Under the pieces are notes generated by a model. That model was given only the letters and a program-made list of their open reading frames with translations, had not been told where the DNA came from and did not search any database. Shown here in pieces: positions 47,989 to 57,208 of a stretch of DNA of 64,000 bases. Within the stretch, counting starts at the first letter, position 1. Every line of letters begins with the position of its first letter. A program made the position numbers and the translations under genes. The stretch comes from Streptomyces filipinensis (lineage in GTDB: Bacteria > Actinomycetota > Actinomycetes > Streptomycetales > Streptomycetaceae): positions 682,001-746,000 of the forward strand of contig NZ_BMTD01000002.1 in NCBI RefSeq assembly GCF_014649495.1, given 5' to 3'.

Positions 47989-48114
47989 ACGACCCGGCCC
48001 GTTGAGCGCCGCCGCGCCATCCGGGTGTGGCGGCGCCTATCCGCCACAAATCTGCCATCCGCCACACGATCAAGGCTCTGACCTGCGATGTGGCGGCGTG
48101 GCGGACGTGGCGGA
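47866..48114. repeat. Candidate replication origin: TCCGCCAC/GTGGCGGA iterons
   Basis: At least ten copies or near-copies occur in both orientations: 47866, 47875, 47884 (9-bp period), 47926, 47939, 48040 and 48058 as TCCGCCAC or ACCGCCAC, and 47917, 48027, 48090, 48098 and 48107 as GTGGCGG(A/C). They surround the end of the replication gene. Clusters like this often bind initiator proteins. Confidence 0.6.
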
Positions 48115-48149
48115 TACCTCAGAGGAGAGACCCCAGAGGAGTTACTGCC

Positions 48150-48335
48150 TTGGCTGGCACCGACAAGCTCAAGCTCCGCGAAGTCCTCGAAGAGATCGAC
48201 ATGAGCCGCGCCGCCTTCTACCGGATGCGTGCCCGCGGCAAGGCCCCCAAGCTCATCAAGTTGCCCAACGGCCAAATCCGTTGCCGTCGAAGTGACCTGG
48301 ATGCCTGGTGGGCGGAACACGAGACCGCAGCCTGA
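48150..48335 (+). CDS. xis: Excisionase (MerR/Xis-type HTH)
   Basis: The product is 61 aa with a TTG start at 48150 (AGAGGAG upstream). The winged-helix fold is typical: LREVLEEIDMSRAAFYRMRA, GKAPKLIKLPNGQIRCRRSD, LDAWWAEHE. It lies just before the integrase. Xis bends the att DNA and steers the integrase to excision. Confidence 0.88.
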   Translation: MAGTDKLKLREVLEEIDMSRAAFYRMRARGKAPKLIKLPNGQIRCRRSDLDAWWAEHETAA

Positions 48336-48356
48336 GTTTCACCCCCACGAGACAAC

Positions 48357-48383
48357 GAGGGGCCCGCTGGCAGCGGGCCCCTC
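48357..48383 (+). terminator. Hairpin between xis and int
   Basis: The perfect palindrome with arms GAGGGGCCCGCTG and CAGCGGGCCCCTC ends 1 bp before the GGAG of int. It can act as a terminator after xis and will also affect int translation. Confidence 0.7.
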
Positions 48384-48393
48384 TGGAGTTTGC

Positions 48394-49773
48394 ATGTCAC
48401 TGACCTACGACGTTCGCCTGTACTCCATCGAGATCCGCAAGGACCGCCCCAAGCCATACCGCGTCCGCTGGCTGGTTGGGGCGAACAAGCACTCCAAGAG
48501 CTACACCCTCAAGGTTCAGGCGGAGGGACGCCGCTCGGAACTCATGTCCGCCATCCGACGCGGCGATCAGTTCGACGAGGAGACCGGGCTTCCCGTCTCC
48601 GAGCTGCGGGCGAAGCAAGGCTCCATCACCTGGTACGAGCACTGCCGTGCGTACGTTGATCGTAAGTGGGCGCTGGCCCCGGCGAAGTCGCGGAAGAACT
48701 ATGCGGATGCGCTGGCCACCATCACGCCGGCGCTCGTGAAGACGAGGACGGGCATGCCCGATGCCGCGCTCATGCGGCGCGCGCTCTACGGCTGGGCGTT
48801 CAACCGGAACCGCTGGAACGAGACCCCACCGGACGACATTGCCCGCGCCCTGGCCTGGATCGGCACGCATTCGATGCCGGTGTCTGCACTGGAAGACCCC
48901 GCAACGGTACGTCTCGCCCTTGACGCCCTGGCCCTGCGGATGGACGGCCAGTCGGCGTCACCGCGCACCGCAAAGCGCAAGCGGGCGTGTCTGAGCGATG
49001 TTCTCGGACTGGCGGTGGAAGAGCAGTACTTCTCTCTCCCAGTCAATCCACTCACGGCTGTGAAGTGGACCGCCCCGAAGTCCGTGGAGGAGGTGGACCC
49101 CGAAAGCGTTGCGAACCCCCGCCAGGTCCGCGCGCTCCTGGCCGGGGTGCGTGAGCAGGGGCCCCGTGGACGTCACCTGGAAGCGTTCTTCGGGTGCCTG
49201 TACTACGCAGCCATGCGGCCCGCCGAAGCGGCCGGACTGCGCGCGAGCCAGTGTCACCTCCCTGAGACCGGGTGGGGCATGCTCACCCTGCGACAGGGCA
49301 TTGTTCGGGCCGGCCGGAGCTGGACGGACGACGGGGCGGCGCACGAGACCCGCCACCTGAAGGCCCGGGCCAAAAAGGACTCTCGGCCGGTGCCCATCCC
49401 GCCGCACTTCGTGCGCATGCTGCGGGAGCACATCGCCACGCAGGGCACGGCGCCCGACGGCCGGCTCTTCCGGACCAACCGCAACGGCCTACTACAGGAG
49501 ACCGGCTATGGGGAGGTGTGGGCCAGGGCCCGCCGAGACCGGCTGAGCGAGGCGGAGACGGCCTCACTGCTGGCCCGCCGCCCCTACGACCTTCGACACG
49601 CCGGGGTGTCCTTCTGGCTCAGTTCTGGGGTGGACGCGATGGAGTGCGCCCGTCGTGCCGGGCACAGCATCGCGGTGCTGCACAAGGTCTACGCCAAGGT
49701 GCTCGACCAGACGCGCAAGCGGGCGAACAGCCGAATCGATGCCGCGCTCCGCGAGTGGAACGAACCGGAGTGA
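48394..49773 (+). CDS. int: Tyrosine site-specific recombinase (integrase)
   Basis: The product is 459 aa from the ATG at 48394. An N-terminal arm-binding part (VRLYSIEIRKDRPKPYRVRW) and a core-binding SAM-like domain precede the catalytic domain. Box I reads YYAAMRPAEAAGLR (Arg), box II PYDLRHAGVSFWL (Arg-His, with Tyr in place of the usual first His) and the nucleophile Tyr lies in AGHSIAVLHKVYAKVL. It is oriented toward the attachment site, 173 bp from attR, as in SLP1 and pSAM2. Confidence 0.93.
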   Translation: MSLTYDVRLYSIEIRKDRPKPYRVRWLVGANKHSKSYTLKVQAEGRRSELMSAIRRGDQFDEETGLPVSELRAKQGSITWYEHCRAYVDRKWALAPAKSRKNYADALATITPALVKTRTGMPDAALMRRALYGWAFNRNRWNETPPDDIARALAWIGTHSMPVSALEDPATVRLALDALALRMDGQSASPRTAKRKRACLSDVLGLAVEEQYFSLPVNPLTAVKWTAPKSVEEVDPESVANPRQVRALLAGVREQGPRGRHLEAFFGCLYYAAMRPAEAAGLRASQCHLPETGWGMLTLRQGIVRAGRSWTDDGAAHETRHLKARAKKDSRPVPIPPHFVRMLREHIATQGTAPDGRLFRTNRNGLLQETGYGEVWARARRDRLSEAETASLLARRPYDLRHAGVSFWLSSGVDAMECARRAGHSIAVLHKVYAKVLDQTRKRANSRIDAALREWNEPE

Positions 49774-49786
49774 TCATCCTCTCCCC

Positions 49787-49804
49787 CGGGGGACACCTGG
49801 GGGA
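49787..49804 (+). repeat. Right copy of 18-bp subterminal direct repeat
   Basis: CGGGGGACACCTGGGGGA is identical to 28972-28989. It lies between int and attR. A likely integrase arm site. Confidence 0.8.
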
Positions 49805-49894
49805 CACGCACTGACTGACGTCGGGATACGGGCGGTACGGGGTGAGACACGGCCGTACTTCGTCCACGGCGAATCGAACGGGGACCGCCAACGA

Positions 49895-49939
49895 GAAACC
49901 CCCTCTGATCAGGTACTTAGCCTGATCAGAGGGGGTTTC
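49895..49939 (-). terminator. Element-borne terminator beside attR
   Basis: 19-base arms (GAAACCCCCTCTGATCAGG and its complement) with a 7-nt loop sit 8 bp beyond the tRNA 3' end. They would end transcription that crosses the tRNA into the element, taking the part of the terminator at 28821. Confidence 0.85.
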
Positions 49940-49946
49940 CCTCAAC

Positions 49947-49984
49947 GTGGCGGCGCCAGGATTCGAACCTGGGAAGGCGAAGCC
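49947..49984 (-). other. attR core (38-bp direct repeat, tRNA-Tyr 3' sequence)
   Basis: These 38 bp are identical to attL. They carry the variable arm, T arm and 3' acceptor strand, but the next bases (ACACCGCCGGGG on the plus strand) are not the anticodon arm. The D arm and anticodon arm are missing here. Confidence 0.9.
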
Positions 49985-50219
49985 ACACCGCCGGGGTTGG
50001 ACACCAGGTCAAACCACTCTTCGGCGGTGCTCCCTGGCGACGACGTAAACAATACCCGATACACGGGGGTGCTTCGCCACCCGGTTGATCTCCACCCCTC
50101 GGCTCGCGGGGTGGCTAGGCTGGTGCGGATGCGGCCCGGCCTCACGCCGGGCCCGGCGGCCGCCGCCGCGCACGCCGGCACGCACCCGATACGCACCCCG
50201 ATACAAGGAGCCACAGGAC
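49985..50219. other. attR to yajQ intergenic region
   Basis: A TTGACC box lies on the minus strand at 50007-50012, as expected for the old tRNA promoter, but no -10 follows it. The rest must hold the yajQ promoter. AAGGAG occurs 7 bp before yajQ. Confidence 0.5.
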
Positions 50220-50708
50220 ATGGCCGACTCCAGTTTCGACATCGTCTCGAAGGTCGAGCGGCAGGAGGTCGACAACGCCCTCAACCAGGCCGCCAAGGAG
50301 ATCTCGCAGCGCTACGACTTCAAGGGCGTGGGTGCCTCGATCTCGTGGTCCGGTGAGAAGATCCTCATGGAGGCGAACTCCGAGGACCGGGTGAAGGCTG
50401 TCCTCGACGTCTTCCAGTCCAAGCTGATCAAGCGTGGTATCTCGCTGAAGGCGCTGGACGCGGGCGAGCCCCAGCTGTCCGGCAAGGAGTACAAGATCTT
50501 CGCGTCGATCGAGGAGGGCATCTCCCAGGAGAACGCGAAGAAGGTGGCGAAGATCATCCGCGACGAGGGCCCGAAGGGCGTGAAGGCCCAGGTCCAGGGC
50601 GACGAGCTGCGCGTCTCCTCCAAGAGCCGGGACGATCTGCAGGCCGTGATCACGCTGCTGAAGGGCCAGGACTTCGACTTCGCGCTGCAGTTCGTGAACT
50701 ACCGGTAG
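50220..50708 (+). CDS. yajQ: YajQ family cyclic-di-GMP/nucleotide-binding protein
   Basis: The product is 162 aa from the ATG at 50220 (AAGGAG upstream). It begins [20 protein letters not shown] and has the two ferredoxin-like repeats of the family ([35 protein letters not shown]). YajQ proteins bind nucleotides or cyclic-di-GMP in some bacteria; the role in Streptomyces is open. It lies beside the tRNA-Tyr site, as in S. coelicolor. Confidence 0.94.
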   Translation: MADSSFDIVSKVERQEVDNALNQAAKEISQRYDFKGVGASISWSGEKILMEANSEDRVKAVLDVFQSKLIKRGISLKALDAGEPQLSGKEYKIFASIEEGISQENAKKVAKIIRDEGPKGVKAQVQGDELRVSSKSRDDLQAVITLLKGQDFDFALQFVNYR

Positions 50709-50749
50709 GAGACCGGCAGGACACCGGCAAAGGGCGGGAATAACAGAGG

Positions 50750-50782
50750 AAGGGTGGGCACCCCCGAGCGGTGCCCACCCTT
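50750..50782. terminator. Bidirectional terminator
   Basis: Arms AAGGGTGGGCACC and GGTGCCCACCCTT with a 7-nt loop lie between the convergent yajQ and the small membrane gene. Confidence 0.85.
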
Positions 50783-50801
50783 TCCGCTGCCATGGGCGCG
50801 C

Positions 50802-51068
50802 TCAGTCGCGGGAATTGCCGAACAGGACGCGGTAGACGATCAGCAGCACCAGGGAGCCGCCGATGGCCGCGGCCCAGGTGGCGCCATCGTAGAAGCTCTT
50901 GGTGATCGGATGGTGCAGCCAACGGGCGGAGATCCAGCCGCCGATGAACGCGCCCGCGATACCGATGAGGGTCGTGCCGATGAAGCCGCCGGGGTCGCGG
51001 CCCGGCAGGAGGACCTTGGCGATGGCTCCGGCCAGCAGTCCCAGGATGATCCAAGCGATGATGCCCAT
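50802..51068 (-). CDS. GlsB/YeaQ/YmgE-family membrane protein
   Basis: The product is 88 aa from the ATG at 51066-51068 (MGIIAWIILGLLAGAIAKVL). It has three membrane helices with the family marks PGRDPGGFIGTTLIGIAGAF and IGGWISARW. It is a small inner membrane protein often linked with stress. Convergent with yajQ. Confidence 0.9.
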   Translation of the reverse strand: MGIIAWIILGLLAGAIAKVLLPGRDPGGFIGTTLIGIAGAFIGGWISARWLHHPITKSFYDGATWAAAIGGSLVLLIVYRVLFGNSRD

Positions 51069-51222
51069 ACCGTGAACCTGCCCTTCCGCGCTGTGTCCGC
51101 GCTGTCCGGCTGCTGAGGATCCGGTGCGGACCCGCTGTCCACGCGCGCGTGTTCGTGCCGTGTCGATGAAGAGGACGTCACAGGGCCACCGCACGGTTGC
51201 CGCGCTCAGTAGGGTGCGACGC

Positions 51223-52473
51223 ATGACACCTACCGGCGCCGAGCTGCGACGCACCCTGGGAGTACGGGACGCCGTGGTCGTCGGCCTCGGCTCGATGGTC
51301 GGAGCCGGTGTCTTCTCGGCCCTGGGGCCCGCCGCTCGCGCGGCCGGCTCGGGGCTGCTGCCCGGGCTGGCTCTCGCCGCCCTGGTGGCCTACTGCAACG
51401 CCCTGTCCTCGGCGCGTCTCGCCGCCCGCTATCCGGCCTCCGGCGGCACGTACGTCTACGGGCGGGAACGGCTGGGCGCCTTCTGGGGGTATCTCGCGGG
51501 CTGGGCGTTCGTGGTCGGCAAGACGGCGTCCTGTGCGGCCATGGCGCTCACCGTCGGCGCGTACGTGTGGCCGGGACAGGCGCATGCGGTGGCGGTCGCG
51601 GCCGTGGTGGCCCTGACGGCCGTGAACTACGGCGGCGTCCAGAAGTCGGCGTGGCTGACGCGCGTGATCGTGGCCGTGGTGCTGGCCGTTCTCACGACCG
51701 TGGTGATCGTGTGCGTGGCCTCCGGGCGCGCCGACGCCGGACGGCTGGACATCGGGCTGTCGTCGGGCGTCGGCGGGGTGCTCCAGGCGGCGGGGCTGCT
51801 GTTCTTCGCGTTCGCCGGGTACGCGCGCATCGCCACCCTCGGTGAGGAGGTACGGGACCCGGCGCGCACGATTCCGCGCGCGATCCCGCTGGCCCTGGGG
51901 ATCGCACTGGTGGTGTACGCGTGCGTGGCCGTCGCGGCGCTCGGTGTCCTCGGCGCGGGCGGGCTCGGGCACGCGGTGGCACCGCTTTCCGACGCGGTGC
52001 GGGCGGCCGGCGCGCCGGGCCTCGCTCCCGTGGTGCGGGCCGGGGCGGCGGTGGCGGCGCTCGGCTCGCTGCTCGCGCTGATCCTGGGCGTGTCCCGGAC
52101 GACGCTGGCCATGGCCCGGGACGGGCATCTGCCGACGGCGCTGGCGGCCGTGCACCCGCGCTTCCGGGTACCGCACCGTGCCGAGCTGGCCGTGGGCACG
52201 GTGGTCGCCGTACTGGCCGCGACGGTGGACGTGCGCGGCGCGATCGGCTTCTCCTCCTTCGGGGTGCTCGCCTACTACGCCGTCGCCAACGCGTCCGCGT
52301 GGACCCTGGCCCCGGGTCCGTCGAACCGTGTGGTGCCCGTGGTGGGCCTGCTGGGCTGCGCCACGCTGGCGTTCGCACTGCCCGCCGTCTCGGTGGCCGT
52401 GGGGGCGGGCGTACTGGCGGTGGGCGTGGCGGCCTACGGGGTACGGCGGTGGAGGCGGCCGCGCGGCGTGTGA
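51223..52473 (+). CDS. APC-family amino acid permease
   Basis: The product is 416 aa from the ATG at 51223. About 11-12 membrane helices. The substrate motif at the start is conserved: VGLGSMVGAGVFSALGPAAR (helix 1 GSMVGAG) and later FFAFAGYARIATLGEEVRDP. It is likely a cationic or neutral amino acid importer; specificity unknown. It is monocistronic. Confidence 0.9.
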   Translation: MTPTGAELRRTLGVRDAVVVGLGSMVGAGVFSALGPAARAAGSGLLPGLALAALVAYCNALSSARLAARYPASGGTYVYGRERLGAFWGYLAGWAFVVGKTASCAAMALTVGAYVWPGQAHAVAVAAVVALTAVNYGGVQKSAWLTRVIVAVVLAVLTTVVIVCVASGRADAGRLDIGLSSGVGGVLQAAGLLFFAFAGYARIATLGEEVRDPARTIPRAIPLALGIALVVYACVAVAALGVLGAGGLGHAVAPLSDAVRAAGAPGLAPVVRAGAAVAALGSLLALILGVSRTTLAMARDGHLPTALAAVHPRFRVPHRAELAVGTVVAVLAATVDVRGAIGFSSFGVLAYYAVANASAWTLAPGPSNRVVPVVGLLGCATLAFALPAVSVAVGAGVLAVGVAAYGVRRWRRPRGV

Positions 52474-52622
52474 CGCGGCGAGGGACGCCGCGGGTGGGCC
52501 CCACGGGCGCGGCGAGGACGCGGCGCCGGTGACGTGCTGTCAGCGCGGCCGCTGTCGCGCACGCATCCGGTGCGTGGCCCGCGCCGAGCCGTTCCGGCCC
52601 GCTCCGGCCTGCGTCGGCCGGC

Positions 52623-53015
52623 TCAGCGGGCCGCGAACGGCTCGTCCGTGGGGACGATTTCGCGGCCCAGCGGCAGCAGGGAGACCGGGATCAGCTTGAA
52701 GTTGGCGATGCCGAACGGGATGCCGATGATCGTGAGGCACAGGGCGATACCGGTGACGATGTGCGCGAGGGCCAGCCACCAGCCGGCCAGGATCAGCCAC
52801 AGGACGTTGCCGATGCAGGAGGGGGCGCCCGCGTCGCGGCGCTCGACCGTGGTGTACCCGAAGGGCCACAGGGCGTAGACGCCGATACGGAACGCGGCTA
52901 CGCCGAAGGGGATTCCGATGATCGTGATGCAGAGCAGGACGCCGGCGAAGATGTAGCCGAGGAACAGCCAGAAGCCGCTCAGGATGAGCCAGATGATGTT
53001 CAGGATGGTCTTCAC
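52623..53015 (-). CDS. YccF domain protein
   Basis: The product is 130 aa with two copies of the YccF motif ([20 protein letters not shown] and [20 protein letters not shown]), each following a membrane helix pair. The GTG start overlaps the htpX stop (GTGA). Membrane protein of unknown function. Confidence 0.92.
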   Translation of the reverse strand: MKTILNIIWLILSGFWLFLGYIFAGVLLCITIIGIPFGVAAFRIGVYALWPFGYTTVERRDAGAPSCIGNVLWLILAGWWLALAHIVTGIALCLTIIGIPFGIANFKLIPVSLLPLGREIVPTDEPFAAR

Positions 53016-53875
53016 TGGTAACGACCTGCCATCTTTTCGAGCCGGGCGATGCGGTCCGCCATCGGCGGGTGCGTGGAGAACATCTTGGTCAGTCCCTGGC
53101 CTGCGCGGAAGGGGTTCGCGATCATCATGTGGCTGGCGGTCTCGATCCGCGGCTCGGGCGGCAGCGGCAGCTGCTGGGTGCCGACCTCCAGCTTGCGCAG
53201 GGCGCCGGCGAGGGCCAGCGGGTCACCGGTGAGCTGGGCGCCGGAGGCGTCCGCCTCGTACTCGCGGGAGCGGCTGACGGCCAGCTGGATGAGAGTGGCG
53301 GCGAGCGGGCCCAGAATCATGATCAGGAGCATGCCGAGCAGGCCGGGGCCGTCGTCGTCGTCCGAGCGGCCGACGGGGATGAGCCACGCGAAGTTCACCA
53401 GGAACATGATCACCGAGGCGAGTGCGCCGGCCACCGAGGAGATGAGGATGTCCCGGTTGTAGACATGGCTCAGCTCGTGGCCGATGACACCGCGCAGCTC
53501 GCGCTCGTCCAGCAGGCGCAGGATGCCCTCGGTGCAGCACACGGCCGCGTTGCGAGGATTGCGGCCGGTCGCGAAGGCGTTGGGGGCCTCCGTCGGGGAG
53601 ATGTAGAGCCGGGGCATGGGCTGGCGGGCCTGCGTGGACAGCTCGCGCACCATCCGGTACAGCGCAGGGGCCTCGAACTCGCTGACCGGGCGGGCGCGCA
53701 TCGCACGAAGCGCCAGCTTGTCGCTGTTCCAGTACGCGTACGCGTTCGTACCGAGTGCGACCAGGACGGCGACGATCAGGCCGGTGCGGCCGAAGAAGCT
53801 GCCGATGACGATGATGAGGGCCGACAGCCCCCCGAGGAGTACTGCGGTCCTGAGCCCGTTGTGCCGGCGGTGCAC
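53012..53875 (-). CDS. htpX: Membrane zinc metalloprotease HtpX
   Basis: The product is 287 aa. Two N-terminal helices, then the zinc site [14 protein letters not shown] (HExxH near residue 139) and two more helices. HtpX degrades damaged membrane proteins. It is followed by and overlaps yccF. The final region [20 protein letters not shown] is typical. Confidence 0.95.
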   Translation of the reverse strand: MHRRHNGLRTAVLLGGLSALIIVIGSFFGRTGLIVAVLVALGTNAYAYWNSDKLALRAMRARPVSEFEAPALYRMVRELSTQARQPMPRLYISPTEAPNAFATGRNPRNAAVCCTEGILRLLDERELRGVIGHELSHVYNRDILISSVAGALASVIMFLVNFAWLIPVGRSDDDDGPGLLGMLLIMILGPLAATLIQLAVSRSREYEADASGAQLTGDPLALAGALRKLEVGTQQLPLPPEPRIETASHMMIANPFRAGQGLTKMFSTHPPMADRIARLEKMAGRYQ

Positions 53876-54113
53876 CGTACGCCCTCCAATTCGTGCAGCA
53901 GGGAACCCTTCGGTCCAGTGGATCCTCCTGTACTGCTCAACGCCAGGCGGGAGGCACGAGTTCCCAGGTGCGAGCGTTGCCCTGCCTCGGCCGTACGGGT
54001 GAGGCGGCCACCGTCGGCACGCGCGCGTGACGGGCAGCGGACGTCGGCGCGTGGCCGCGCGGCTGCTCAGGCGCGCGCGACCGGACGGTGCGTCACGCGC
54101 ACGTGACGGCTTC

Positions 54114-55631
54114 TCAGAACAGGCCGGTGGCCGCGAAGCGGAGGACCAGCTGGGGTGCTCCGGACAGGGCGACGCCGAGTACGCCGGTGAGGGCGAGGGC
54201 GGCCGTGAGAGGAGCCGGAGCGCGGTGCCGCGCGGGTTCCCCCTCGGGAGTGCGGAAGAGCAGGGCCGTCCACTGCAGGTAGTAGAAGAGGGCGATCACC
54301 ACGTTGACGGCCATGACGACGGCCAGCCAGCCGAGGCCCGCGTCGACGGCCGCCGAGAACACGGTGACCTTCGCGAACAGCCCGATGACGCCCGGCGGCA
54401 GCCCGGCCAGGCACAGCAGGAAGAACGCCAGCAGGAGCGCGGTGAGCGGGTTGGTGGCGTACAGCCCCCGGTAGTCGGAGATCCGGTTGAGGGCCCGGTT
54501 GCGGCCCACCAGGGCGGCCACCGCGAACGCGCCGAGGTTCACGGCGGCGTACATCAGCGCGTAGGCGACCGTGGAGCCGATCGCCTTCTGCGGGTCCTTG
54601 GCGTATCCGGCGGCGGCGATCGGCACCAGCAGGTAGCCGGCCTGGCCGACGGAGGACCAGGCGAGCAGCCGTACGGCGCTGTACGCGCGCGTGGCCTGCT
54701 GGCGCAGGGCGCCGACGTTGCCGACGGTCATGGTGAGCGCGGCCAGGGCGGCGAGCGCGGGGCCCCAGACGTCGGCGTACGACGGGAACGCGACGACGGT
54801 GACGAGGATCAGGCCGGAGAAGCCGACCGCCTTGCCGACGACCGACAGGTAGGCGGCGACGGGCAGCGGAGCGCCGACGTAGGTGTCGGGCACCCAGAAG
54901 TGGAAGGGGACGGCGGCCGTCTTGAAGGCGAAGCCGATCAGGGTGAGGACGACACCCGCCTGGGCGAGGGTGTGCAGCTGCCCGTCGACGTGTGTCAGGC
55001 GCTGGGCGACCTGGGTGAGGTAGAGGGTGCCGGTGGAGGCGTAGACGAAGCTGATGCCCATCAGGCTGACCGCGGTGGCCGTCACCGAGGACAGGAAGAA
55101 CTTCAGGGCGGCCTCGGAGGACCGCTTGTCACCGTGCCGGATGCCGACGAGGGCGAACGCGGGCAGCGAGGCGACCTCCAGGGCGACGATCAGGGTGGCC
55201 AGGTCGCGGGAGGCGGGCAGCAGGGCGGCGCCGGCCGCGGAGGACAGCAGCAGGAACCAGAACTCGCCCGGCGGGACGCGCCGCTCGTCGTCCTTGAGGT
55301 TCGTGACCGACAGCAGGGCGGCGAGCAGGGCGCCGCCGAGGACCAGGAACTGGATGACGAGCGTGAAGTGGTCGGCGGTGTAGCTGCACGCGCGCGGGGC
55401 GCCGTTCAGGCAGAAGGTGCTGTGGTCGCCGTCCAGGAGGGGCAGCAGCGTCAGCGCGGCCACGGCCAGTCCGGCGACCGAGAGCCAGCCCAGGACGGGC
55501 TTGCGGGCCTCGGGCAGGAAGAGGTCGGCGACCAGGACGACGAGTCCCACCGCGGCGGCGATGGTCGGCGGGGCGACGGCGAGCCAGTCGACGGACTGGA
55601 CGAGCGACTCGGCGAGGGGCTGGGCGCTCAT
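54114..55631 (-). CDS. nuoN: NADH-quinone oxidoreductase subunit N
   Basis: The product is 505 aa from the ATG at 55629-55631, overlapping the nuoM stop by 4 bp. It has about 13-14 membrane helices of the antiporter fold. The conserved [14 protein letters not shown] (Glu) and [20 protein letters not shown] (Lys and His) segments form the proton channel. It is last in the reduced nuo operon. Confidence 0.95.
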   Translation of the reverse strand: MSAQPLAESLVQSVDWLAVAPPTIAAAVGLVVLVADLFLPEARKPVLGWLSVAGLAVAALTLLPLLDGDHSTFCLNGAPRACSYTADHFTLVIQFLVLGGALLAALLSVTNLKDDERRVPPGEFWFLLLSSAAGAALLPASRDLATLIVALEVASLPAFALVGIRHGDKRSSEAALKFFLSSVTATAVSLMGISFVYASTGTLYLTQVAQRLTHVDGQLHTLAQAGVVLTLIGFAFKTAAVPFHFWVPDTYVGAPLPVAAYLSVVGKAVGFSGLILVTVVAFPSYADVWGPALAALAALTMTVGNVGALRQQATRAYSAVRLLAWSSVGQAGYLLVPIAAAGYAKDPQKAIGSTVAYALMYAAVNLGAFAVAALVGRNRALNRISDYRGLYATNPLTALLLAFFLLCLAGLPPGVIGLFAKVTVFSAAVDAGLGWLAVVMAVNVVIALFYYLQWTALLFRTPEGEPARHRAPAPLTAALALTGVLGVALSGAPQLVLRFAATGLF

Positions 55632-57202
55632 CGGTGGCCTCCTGCGAGGAGCTGGTGCACGGCCGGGTCGGTGAGGCCGAGCAGCGCCCTCGGCCACAGT
55701 CCGGCGACGACGGTGAGGGCGACGAGCGGGGTCCAGGCGGCGAACTCGTACCCGCGCACGTCGGCGAGGGCCGGGACCTCCTGCTCGACTCCGCCCATGC
55801 AGACCCGGCGGACCACGATCAGCATGTACGCGGCGGTCAGCAGGGTGCCGAACGCGCCGATCGCCATGAAGGTCAGGTACGCGGGCCGGCTGAGGTCGGC
55901 GGCGGGCTTGAACGCGCCGAACAGGGCCAGCATCTCGCCCCAGAACCCGGCGAGTCCCGGCAGGCCGAGCGAGGCGACGGCGCCGAAGGCGAGCAGCCCG
56001 CCGAGTCGCGGCGCCTTGCCGTACAGCGCGGCGCCCGTCTCCTCGGCGAGGGTGTCGAGGTCGGTGGTGCCGGTGCGGTCCTTCAGCGCGCCGACGAGGA
56101 AGAAGAGCAGGCCGGTGATGAGGCCGTGGGCGATGTTGGCGAACAGGGCGCCGTTGACGCCGGTCGGGGTCATGGTGGCGATGCCCAGCAGGACGAAGCC
56201 CATGTGGCCGACGGAGGAGTAGGCGATCAGCCGCTTGAGATCGCCCTTGGCGCCGCGCTTGGCCAGGGCCAGGCAGGCCAGGGACCCGTAGATGATGCCG
56301 ACGACGGCGAACGCGGCGAGGTACGGCGCGAAGGTGTGGAAGCCGTGCGGCGCGATCGGCAGCAGAATCCGGACGAACCCGTACGTACCCATCTTGAGCA
56401 GTACGCCGGCCAGCAGCACCGAACCGACGGTCGGGGCGGCGGTGTGGGCGTCCGGCAGCCAGCTGTGCAGCGGCCACATCGGCGTCTTCACCGCGAGCCC
56501 GAGCCCGATCGCCAGAACGGCGATGACCTGCACGGATGCGGTCAGCGACCGGCCGTTGTCAGTGGCGAGTGCCACCATGTCGAACGTGCCCGCCTTGATT
56601 CCGATCAGGAGCAGGCCGAGCAGCATGACGACGGAGCCGAGCAGGGTGAACAGGATGAACTTCCACGCCGCCCGGGTCCGGCCCTCGCCACCCCAGCGGG
56701 CGATGAGGAAGTACATCGGGATGAGCACCATCTCGAACGCGAGGAAGAACAGCAGCAGGTCGAGGACGGCGAAGGACGCGAGGGTGCCGGATTCGAGCAG
56801 GAGCAGCAGCGCGACGAACGCCTTCGGGGAACCGCCCGCGGGCGGCTTGAAGTAGGAGTACAGCGCGCAGAGGAAGGTCAGCAGCGCGGTCAGCACGACA
56901 AGGGGGAGGGAGATGCCGTCGATGCCGAGGTGGATGCGCACGTCGAGTGCCGGGATCCAGCTGATGTCGGTCGTGGCCTGCATCTTCGACGCATGGGCGT
57001 GGTCGAAGCCGAGGGCGAGGACGATCGCGGCGATGAGGATCGCGCCGGTCACGGTCACGCCGTGCCGCAGCACGGCCTGCTCGGGGGACTTCCCCTTCAG
57101 CCCGGGCGGGGCCGGGAGGAGAGCGGCGACGGCGCCGAGGAGCGGGCCGACGACGACGAATGCCAGAAGGAACTGCATCACGGACTCGTTGATATCGATC
57201 AC
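55628..57202 (-). CDS. nuoM: NADH-quinone oxidoreductase subunit M
   Basis: The product is 524 aa with 14 predicted helices. Key residues appear in FEMVLIPMYFLIARWGG (Glu) and VKTPMWPLHSWLPDAHTAAP (Lys, His), followed by the SSVGHMGFVLLGI helix. It is a proton-pumping antiporter-like subunit. It overlaps nuoN and is 6 bp from nuoL. Confidence 0.96.
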   Translation of the reverse strand: MIDINESVMQFLLAFVVVGPLLGAVAALLPAPPGLKGKSPEQAVLRHGVTVTGAILIAAIVLALGFDHAHASKMQATTDISWIPALDVRIHLGIDGISLPLVVLTALLTFLCALYSYFKPPAGGSPKAFVALLLLLESGTLASFAVLDLLLFFLAFEMVLIPMYFLIARWGGEGRTRAAWKFILFTLLGSVVMLLGLLLIGIKAGTFDMVALATDNGRSLTASVQVIAVLAIGLGLAVKTPMWPLHSWLPDAHTAAPTVGSVLLAGVLLKMGTYGFVRILLPIAPHGFHTFAPYLAAFAVVGIIYGSLACLALAKRGAKGDLKRLIAYSSVGHMGFVLLGIATMTPTGVNGALFANIAHGLITGLLFFLVGALKDRTGTTDLDTLAEETGAALYGKAPRLGGLLAFGAVASLGLPGLAGFWGEMLALFGAFKPAADLSRPAYLTFMAIGAFGTLLTAAYMLIVVRRVCMGGVEQEVPALADVRGYEFAAWTPLVALTVVAGLWPRALLGLTDPAVHQLLAGGHR

Positions 57203-57208
57203 GCCTGC

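Larger units (their letters stand above)
28869..49984. mobile_element. Integrated AICE (SLP1-like target, tRNA-Tyr)
   Basis: The 21.1-kb element is defined by identical 38-bp ends in tRNA-Tyr 3' sequence. It has an integrase and excisionase beside the right end, replication genes, a TraB-type FtsK translocase, small spread-type membrane proteins and a GntR repressor. This set is the known make-up of actinomycete integrative and conjugative elements. The known SLP1 element of S. coelicolor occupies a tRNA-Tyr in the same neighbourhood (inside the yajQ side). Accessory genes cluster at 29-34.5 kb and at 44.4-45.4 kb. Confidence 0.92.

Noticed and set aside
49985..50060. A complete tRNA-Tyr with an unusual intron at the right junction
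   Set aside because: No anticodon arm or D arm sequence could be found on either strand in the following 200 bp.
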